64,000 bases of DNA, taken from assembly GCF_020097155.1 (NCBI RefSeq), contig NZ_CP083691.1, positions 1,364,001-1,428,000 of the forward strand, read 5' to 3'. Of this stretch, positions 56,793 through 64,000 are shown piece by piece. How positions within the stretch are numbered: position 1 is the stretch's first letter; each line of letters opens with the position of its first letter. Both the position numbers and the translations under genes were made by a program. This DNA is from Micrococcus porci. GTDB lineage: Bacteria > Actinomycetota > Actinomycetes > Actinomycetales > Micrococcaceae. The notes beneath the pieces were generated by a model. That model had not been told where the DNA came from. It searched no databases and was given only the letters and a program-made list of their open reading frames with translations.

Positions 56793-59700
56793 CGGATGCC
56801 TCCTGCGCTGGTCGGGTCGGGGATCACAGGCAGCGCGCCGGTGGCGGCCGCGGCCCGCTGGTGTGCCGTCGGGGTCTTGCCGGGCCGGCGCCACGGGGCC
56901 ACGGGGTTGCCGAGCCACCAGGTGCCGCCGGGCAGCTCCTCGCCGCGCATGACGAGCGAGCCGGCGCCCACGGTGGTGCCCTCGCCCAGACGCGCGGCGG
57001 GCAGCACCACGGAGTTGGGGCCGAGGGTGGCGCCGTCGGCGAGGACGACCTCGTCGAGGGCCATGACGCGGTCGTGGAAGAGGTGGGTCTGCACCACGCA
57101 GCCGCGGTTCACGGTGGCCCCGTCGCCCAGGGTGACGAGGTCCGCCTCCGGGAGCCAGTAGGACTCCACCCAGGCGCCGCGGCCGATGCGGGCGCCCATG
57201 CCTCGCAGGAACCAGACCATGGCAGGGGTGCCGGCGGCGGCGCGGGAGAACCAGGGGGCGGCGAGGAACTCGGTGAACGTGTCCGCGACCTCGTTGCGCC
57301 AGATGAACGAGGACCACAGGGGGTGCTCGCCGGCACGCACGCGGCCCACGAACGCCCTCTTGGCGAGGACGGTCACCACGGCGGCGACGGCGCCCGCCGC
57401 GAGCAGGACGGCGCCGCCGAGCAGGGCGGCCAGCCACCAGGTGCCCACCGCTGCGAGGGCGGCGAGGGCGGCGCCCACGGCGATCGTCAGCGCGACGTGC
57501 AGCCAGACCGGGATCGCGCGCAGCAGCTCCCAGCCGGTGCGGGCGGCCTTGAGCCGGGCCGGGGGCGCGTAGGTGAGCGAGGCGTCGGCCTCGACCTCGG
57601 TGCGGCGCAGGCGCACGGGCGGCGATCCCATCCACGAGGTGCCGGCCTTGGTCTTGGCGGGGGTGGTGGAGAGGACGGCCACGAGGGAGTCCCTGCGGAG
57701 GGTGCGGCCACCGGGGACCATGCCGGAGTTGCCCACGAAGGAGCGCTTGCCGACCTTCGCCGGGGCCACGTGCATCCAGCCGTCTTCGAGCGTGTAGGAG
57801 GAGACCATCGTGTCGTCGGCGAGGAACGCGCCGTCGCCGACCTGGGTCATCGTCGGCAGGAGCACCACCGTGGACGCCTCGACGTCCTTGCCGACGCGGG
57901 CGCCGAGCCAGCGCAGCCAGGTGGGCGTGAAGCGGGAGGCGTAGATCGGGAAGAGCTGGTCGCGGGCGGCGTCGAGCAGGCGCTCGGTGGCCCAGATCTG
58001 CCAGCCCACCCGCGAGCGCACGGGGTGGTGGCCCGGGGTGATGCCGATCGCGAGGACGCGCACGGCGACGAGCACCAGCAGCATCTGCACGCCGAACCAC
58101 ACGGCGGCGATCAGCGGGCTGGCCGCGAGCAGGCGGGCGGCGGCGGTGCCGACGGCCTGCAGCGGCGACGCGTCGGCGGCGGCGGGCGGCCACCAGGTCA
58201 GGGACCACGCGCCGACGGCCGCCGCGGCGGCCACGGCCGCCAGCGGCAGCAGCGCCACGGCCGTGGAGGAGAGCGTGGAGAGCACGCGCCAGCCGGCGGC
58301 GTCCGGGGCGGTCTCGGCCGGGGCCGAGCCGCGCTTGACCTTGCCGAGCTTCACGGCGGGGGAGCCGCCGTGGCGCTGGTGGCCGCGCAGACGCCCGGCC
58401 ACGGTGGAACCGGCCTCGACGTGGGCGCCGGCGCCCACCTTGGCGCCGGGCAGCAGGGTGGAGCGGGACCCGACGACGGCCCCGGCCCCGACCTCCACGG
58501 TGCCGACGCGCAGCACGTCGCCGTCGACCCAGTAGCCGGAGAGGTCGACCTCCGGCTCGATCGAGGCGCCCTCGCCCACGGTGAGGAGCCCCGTCACGGG
58601 CGGGAGGGCATGCAGGTCGGCGTCGCGGGCGATGCGGTTGCCCAGCAGCCGGCCGTAGGCGGGGATCCACCCGGCCCCGGCGAGGGAGTAGGGGTCCACG
58701 AGGTCGGTGACCTGCTGCGCCAGCCAGAGGCGCAGGTGCACGCGTCCGCCGCGCGGGTGGGCGCCCGGGCCCACGCCGTGCAGCAGGGCGCGTGCCGTCA
58801 GCCCGGCCACGAGCATGCGGCCGGGGGCGGTGACCACGAACAGCCCCACGAGCGCGAGGATCCACCACGGGACGGTGGGCAGTCCGGGGACCAGGCCGGT
58901 GGCGGCGAGGAGGTTCACGGCGACGCCGGTCCACGTCCCCAGGCGCAGCGCCGGGAGGATGAACGCGGGCAGCCCCACGAGGGTCTGGGCCCACTGGGTG
59001 CGCCGCCGGGTGGTGTCGACGTTGCGCTCGTGGACCTCGATGCCCTCGGCGCCCTCGCCGAGCACGGCGGAGACGAGCTCGTCGGCGGTGGGGTGGCGGT
59101 AGACGTCCTGGACGGTCACGCCGGGGTGGCGCTCGCGCAGCCGGGCCACGAGCTGGGCCGCGGCGAGCGATCCGCCGCCGGCGGAGAAGAAGTCGGTCGA
59201 GCCGTCGGCCGGGGCCGCGCCGAGCACGGCCGCCCACTGGGCCAGGACCCAGCCGTCGGGGGTGGACTCGTCGGGGGTGTCGGCGTCGTCGGTGGCGGCG
59301 GTGCCGGGCAGCGGCCAGGGCAGGGCGTTGCGGTCGACCTTGCCGGAGGTCTTCGTCGGCAGGGAGTCGACGAGGGCCAGGCGCGGGACGATCGCCGCGG
59401 GCAGCTCCTCGGCGAGCCGGGCGTGGGCGGCGTCGAGGTCGAAGCCCTCGAGCGGGCCCGTGGGCTTGAGGTAGCCCACGAGGAGCTGGTTGCCGGCCGG
59501 GGTGGTGCGCACCGCGGCGGCGCCGCCCTGCACACCGGGCAGGTTCTGGAGGGCTGCGTCCACCTCGCCGAGCTCGATGCGGCGGCCGCCGACCTTGACC
59601 TGGTCGTCGGCGCGGCCCAGGAACAGCAGTCCCGCGGGGTCGTAGAGCACGAGGTCGCCGGAGCGGTAGGCGCGGTCCCAGCCGAGGGTCTCCATGGGCG

Positions 59701-60838
59701 CGTACTTCTCCGCGTCCTTGGCGGGGTCGAGGTAGCGGGCCAGGCCCACGCCGCCGATGATCAGCTCGCCGGTCTCGCCCTCCGCCACGGGGACGCCGGA
59801 GGCGGGGTCGACGACAGCCAGGTCCCAGCCGTCCAGGGGCAGGCCGATGCGCACGGGTCCCTCGCCGGCCAGCGGGGCGGCGCACGCGACGACCGTCGCC
59901 TCGGTGGGGCCGTAGGTGTTCCAGACCTCGCGACCGGGCACGGCCAGGCGTGCGGCGAGGTCGGGCGGACAGGCTTCGCCGCCGAAGATCAGCAGGCGCA
60001 CGTTCGCGAGTGCGGCCGTCGGCCACATCGCGGCGAGGGTCGGCACGGTGGAGACGGCCGTGATGCGCCGTTCGGCCAGCCAGGGGCCGAGGTCCATGCC
60101 CGAGCGGACGAGCGCGCGGGGCGCGGGCACGAGGCACGCGCCGTGGCGCCAGGCCAGCCACATCTCCTCGCAGGAGGCGTCGAAGGCCACGGAGAGGCCG
60201 GCCAGGACACGGTCGCCGGGGCCGAGCGGATCGGCGGTGAGGAAGATCCGGGCCTCGGCGTCCACGAAGGCGGCCGCGGAGCGGTGGGACACGGCGACGC
60301 CCTTGGGCGTGCCCGTCGAGCCGGAGGTGAAGATGATCCACGCGTCGTCCTCCAAGCGGGGGGCGCGGGCCTCGGGCGCCTCGGCCCGCTCGGCGGCCGC
60401 GCGGTCGTCGAGCGCGCGCTCGCCGGTCAGGACGCCGGCCACCCGGGCCTCGCCGAAGACGAGCCGGGCGCGCTCCTCGGGGTCGTCCGCGTCCACCGGC
60501 ACGTAGGCGGCGCCGACCGCCATGACGGCGAGGATGGAGACGTAGAGGGCCGCGGTGCCGGAGGGGATCCGCACGCCCACCCGGTCGCCCGCGCCGATGC
60601 CGTGCGCCTGCAGGAACCGCGCGGACTCGAGGACCCGGTCCAGCAGCTCCGCGTAGCCGAGCTGCGCCGTGCTGTCGTCCAGGGCGGGTGCCTCGGGGTG
60701 CTCGCGCGCGGTCGCGTCGAGGATGTCGATCAGCGTGCGTGGCGGCGGTGTGCGGTCCGTGCCCGGCAGCTGGGGTGCGTGCGGGGTGCCGGCGTCGTGG
60801 GGGGCGGAGCGGGGCGTGGACGGGTGGGGTGCGGTCAC
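56789..60838 (-). CDS. Pls/PosA-type membrane-bound non-ribosomal peptide synthetase
   Basis: A 1,349-aa single-module synthetase. Adenylation domain about 35-510: FTSGSTGTPKGVAVSH (~168), FGGEACP, NTYGPTEATV, YRSGDLV and KTSGKVDRNA. Carrier domain with phosphopantetheine Ser557 in FFSAGGGSLAAAQ. Then, in place of condensation and thioesterase domains, about six membrane helices alternate with three hexapeptide-repeat (left-handed beta-helix) segments (for example VGAGAVVGSRSTLLPGAKVG and VGDGAFLADDTMVSS). This is the architecture of epsilon-poly-lysine synthetase and its relatives (terminal domain TIGR02353). The amino acid used is unknown. GTG start with GGAGG 4 nt upstream. Confidence 0.9.
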   Translation of the reverse strand: MTAPHPSTPRSAPHDAGTPHAPQLPGTDRTPPPRTLIDILDATAREHPEAPALDDSTAQLGYAELLDRVLESARFLQAHGIGAGDRVGVRIPSGTAALYVSILAVMAVGAAYVPVDADDPEERARLVFGEARVAGVLTGERALDDRAAAERAEAPEARAPRLEDDAWIIFTSGSTGTPKGVAVSHRSAAAFVDAEARIFLTADPLGPGDRVLAGLSVAFDASCEEMWLAWRHGACLVPAPRALVRSGMDLGPWLAERRITAVSTVPTLAAMWPTAALANVRLLIFGGEACPPDLAARLAVPGREVWNTYGPTEATVVACAAPLAGEGPVRIGLPLDGWDLAVVDPASGVPVAEGETGELIIGGVGLARYLDPAKDAEKYAPMETLGWDRAYRSGDLVLYDPAGLLFLGRADDQVKVGGRRIELGEVDAALQNLPGVQGGAAAVRTTPAGNQLLVGYLKPTGPLEGFDLDAAHARLAEELPAAIVPRLALVDSLPTKTSGKVDRNALPWPLPGTAATDDADTPDESTPDGWVLAQWAAVLGAAPADGSTDFFSAGGGSLAAAQLVARLRERHPGVTVQDVYRHPTADELVSAVLGEGAEGIEVHERNVDTTRRRTQWAQTLVGLPAFILPALRLGTWTGVAVNLLAATGLVPGLPTVPWWILALVGLFVVTAPGRMLVAGLTARALLHGVGPGAHPRGGRVHLRLWLAQQVTDLVDPYSLAGAGWIPAYGRLLGNRIARDADLHALPPVTGLLTVGEGASIEPEVDLSGYWVDGDVLRVGTVEVGAGAVVGSRSTLLPGAKVGAGAHVEAGSTVAGRLRGHQRHGGSPAVKLGKVKRGSAPAETAPDAAGWRVLSTLSSTAVALLPLAAVAAAAAVGAWSLTWWPPAAADASPLQAVGTAAARLLAASPLIAAVWFGVQMLLVLVAVRVLAIGITPGHHPVRSRVGWQIWATERLLDAARDQLFPIYASRFTPTWLRWLGARVGKDVEASTVVLLPTMTQVGDGAFLADDTMVSSYTLEDGWMHVAPAKVGKRSFVGNSGMVPGGRTLRRDSLVAVLSTTPAKTKAGTSWMGSPPVRLRRTEVEADASLTYAPPARLKAARTGWELLRAIPVWLHVALTIAVGAALAALAAVGTWWLAALLGGAVLLAAGAVAAVVTVLAKRAFVGRVRAGEHPLWSSFIWRNEVADTFTEFLAAPWFSRAAAGTPAMVWFLRGMGARIGRGAWVESYWLPEADLVTLGDGATVNRGCVVQTHLFHDRVMALDEVVLADGATLGPNSVVLPAARLGEGTTVGAGSLVMRGEELPGGTWWLGNPVAPWRRPGKTPTAHQRAAAATGALPVIPDPTSAGGIR

Positions 60839-60909
60839 GGGACCTCCGGGGACGGCGTGGGAGTGAGGACGGGGCGGGGGACGACGCGCGGGCGGTCCAG
60901 GACCGACCC

Positions 60910-60934
60910 AGCCTAGTTCACCTGTTGTTCACCT
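60910..60934 (-). promoter_or_regulatory. Pls/PosA operon promoter with PHO-box-like repeats
   Basis: Minus strand AGGTGAACAACAGGTGAAC (60934-60916) abuts TAGGCT (60915-60910), a -10 giving a leader of about 65 nt. On the plus strand the repeats read GTTCACCTGTT GTTCACCT, two 11-bp units matching the streptomycete PhoP core GTTCACC. Confidence 0.6.
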
Positions 60935-60960
60935 GGGGTGGGGGACCCGCCACACGGTCG

Positions 60961-61956
60961 TCAGGAGAGGGGGAGCAGCACCTTGCCCGTGGTGGCCCGC
61001 GACGCCAGCAGGGTGTGCGCGCGGCCGGCCTCCGCCAGGGGCACCCGGGCGCCGATCCGCACGTCCAGCGCGCCGGCGGACCAGGCGTCGAAGAGCTCTC
61101 TGCCGCGCCAGGCGGTCTCCTCGGCGGTGCGGGTGTAGTGGGCCAGGGACGGCCGGGTGACGTAGAGCCCGCCGCCGGAGTTCAGCCGCTGGAGGTCGAA
61201 CGGGGGCACCTGGCCGGAGGCGCCGCCGAAGAGCACCAGCGTGCCCCGCACGCGCAGGGAGGCCAGCGAGTCCTCGAAGGTGTCCGCACCGACGCCGTCG
61301 AACACCGCGTGGGCGCCCTCACCGCCGGTGGCGTCCAGGACGGTCTGCCGCAGCTCGGCGTAGGGCACAGCCGCGGAGGCCCCGGCGGCCGCCGAAAGCG
61401 CGCGCTTGTCCTCCGTCGAGGCGGCCGTGATGACCGTGGCGCCCCGGGCCGCGGCCAGCTGGGTCAGGAGCAGGCCCACGCCGCCGGCCCCCGCGGTGAG
61501 GGCGACGACATGCCCGGGCTCCACGGGGAACGTGGAGCGGCACAGGTAGTGGGCGGTCATGCCCTGCAGGGGCAGCGCGGCGGCGTCGGCCAGGTCCACG
61601 CCCGCGGGCACGTGCAGCAGCTGGTCCGCCGGGGCCGTGAAGTGCTCGGCGTAGGTGCCGCGGCCGGCGGCGGTCGCCACGCGCGCGCCCCGCAGCGCCT
61701 CGTCCACGCCGGGGCCCAGCGCGACGACGACGCCCGACCCCTCGCTCCCGGGGGTGAAGGGGTGCGGGACGGCGTAGACGCCGGAGCGCTGGTAGGTCTC
61801 GATGAAGTTCAGGCCCGCCGCGGCCGTCCGCACCAGCACCTCTCCGGCGCCGGGGGTCGGGACGGCGGTCTCGGTCCAGCGCAGGACCTCGGGGCCGCCG
61901 ACCTCCTCGGCGATGATCGCGTGGTGGCGGGCGGGGATCTCGGCGTGGGTGCTCAT
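60961..61956 (-). CDS. NADPH:quinone oxidoreductase (zinc-independent MDR family)
   Basis: A 331-aa medium-chain reductase: GroES-like N-terminal half, NADPH loop ALTAGAGGVGLLLTQLAAARGA, then LNSGGGLYVTRPSLAHY typical of quinone reductases. No catalytic zinc Cys. Reduces quinones or related enones; possible detoxification. ATG at 61956 with -10 TAGAGT 7 nt upstream. Divergent from argC. Confidence 0.9.
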   Translation of the reverse strand: MSTHAEIPARHHAIIAEEVGGPEVLRWTETAVPTPGAGEVLVRTAAAGLNFIETYQRSGVYAVPHPFTPGSEGSGVVVALGPGVDEALRGARVATAAGRGTYAEHFTAPADQLLHVPAGVDLADAAALPLQGMTAHYLCRSTFPVEPGHVVALTAGAGGVGLLLTQLAAARGATVITAASTEDKRALSAAAGASAAVPYAELRQTVLDATGGEGAHAVFDGVGADTFEDSLASLRVRGTLVLFGGASGQVPPFDLQRLNSGGGLYVTRPSLAHYTRTAEETAWRGRELFDAWSAGALDVRIGARVPLAEAGRAHTLLASRATTGKVLLPLS

Positions 61957-61963
61957 GCTCCGC

Positions 61964-61969
61964 ACTCTA
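61964..61969 (-). promoter_or_regulatory. -10 element of the quinone oxidoreductase gene
   Basis: TAGAGT on the minus strand, 7 nt before ATG; leaderless layout. Confidence 0.5.
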
Positions 61970-62010
61970 GGTGCCCCCGGGGGCGGCGGACGAGCGCGCC
62001 GTCGTACTTC

Positions 62011-64000
<1,990 letters not shown>

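Overview
The window is high-GC actinobacterial chromosome, most like Micrococcaceae and probably Micrococcus or a close relative. This rests on the extreme GC bias of third codon positions, the frequent GTG starts, the gene content (WhiB, MtrA/MtrB/LpqB, LpqB-ComF-HPF-SecA, PdtaS, Rv2578c-type radical SAM, DUF1844) and blocks of gene order shared with Mycobacterium tuberculosis. The species call is inference; no rRNA is present. The first gene (Lon-like PDZ protease) and the last (argJ) run off the ends.

Layout. 1-4.3 kb: Lon-like protease, UPF0182 membrane protein, initiator tRNA with its own promoter and terminator. 4.4-6 kb: a 25-base G run and a glutamate-symporter-type gene broken by frameshifts. 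6-16.5 kb: PspA-like protein, a TPM-domain membrane protein, an HtrA-like lipoprotein protease with a PIG-L deacetylase, a single-chain sigma/anti-sigma protein behind trmL, and a coupled folP2-like/RibD-like/DnaJ-like operon. 16.5-22.5 kb: trkH-trkA, cysteine desulfurase-mnmA (tRNA thiolation), chorismate mutase, MetE-like protein. 22.6-32.9 kb: mtrA-mtrB-lpqB, comF, hpf, a YcaQ-type glycosylase and secA. 33-40.7 kb: Rv3235-like and LysM proteins, a BldC-like HTH, SAF and CpaE-like proteins, pdtaS, whiB1-like, DUF1844.

41-44 kb is the ribosomal operon infC-rpmI-rplT followed by an rRNA methyltransferase; infC appears to start at ATC. In M. tuberculosis, as I recall, this block leads almost directly to pheS-pheT and then argC-argJ. 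Here that backbone is interrupted twice by accessory genes: (i) 43.9-50.95 kb with GlsB/YeaQ, MFS exporter, MutT, an SOS-type radical SAM gene, pyroglutamyl peptidase, two small zinc-related proteins and an intact IS481-family element carrying a MarR/VOC gene pair; (ii) 54.7-62 kb with a phosphopantetheinyl transferase, an M1 aminopeptidase and a Pls/PosA-type membrane-bound peptide synthetase, plus a quinone oxidoreductase.

Two systems stand out. The 2,041-bp IS481-type element (23-bp inverted repeats, 6-bp ACTAGA target duplication) carries divergent MarR and VOC cargo genes and sits inside the -10 box of the pheST promoter. The Pls/PosA-like synthetase operon has a PHO-box-like repeat abutting its promoter, and an adjacent M1 peptidase and PPTase that could respectively trim and activate the system. 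A third, window-wide signal is the recurring layout TANNNT - 6 to 8 nt - ATG/GTG, which predicts many leaderless mRNAs.
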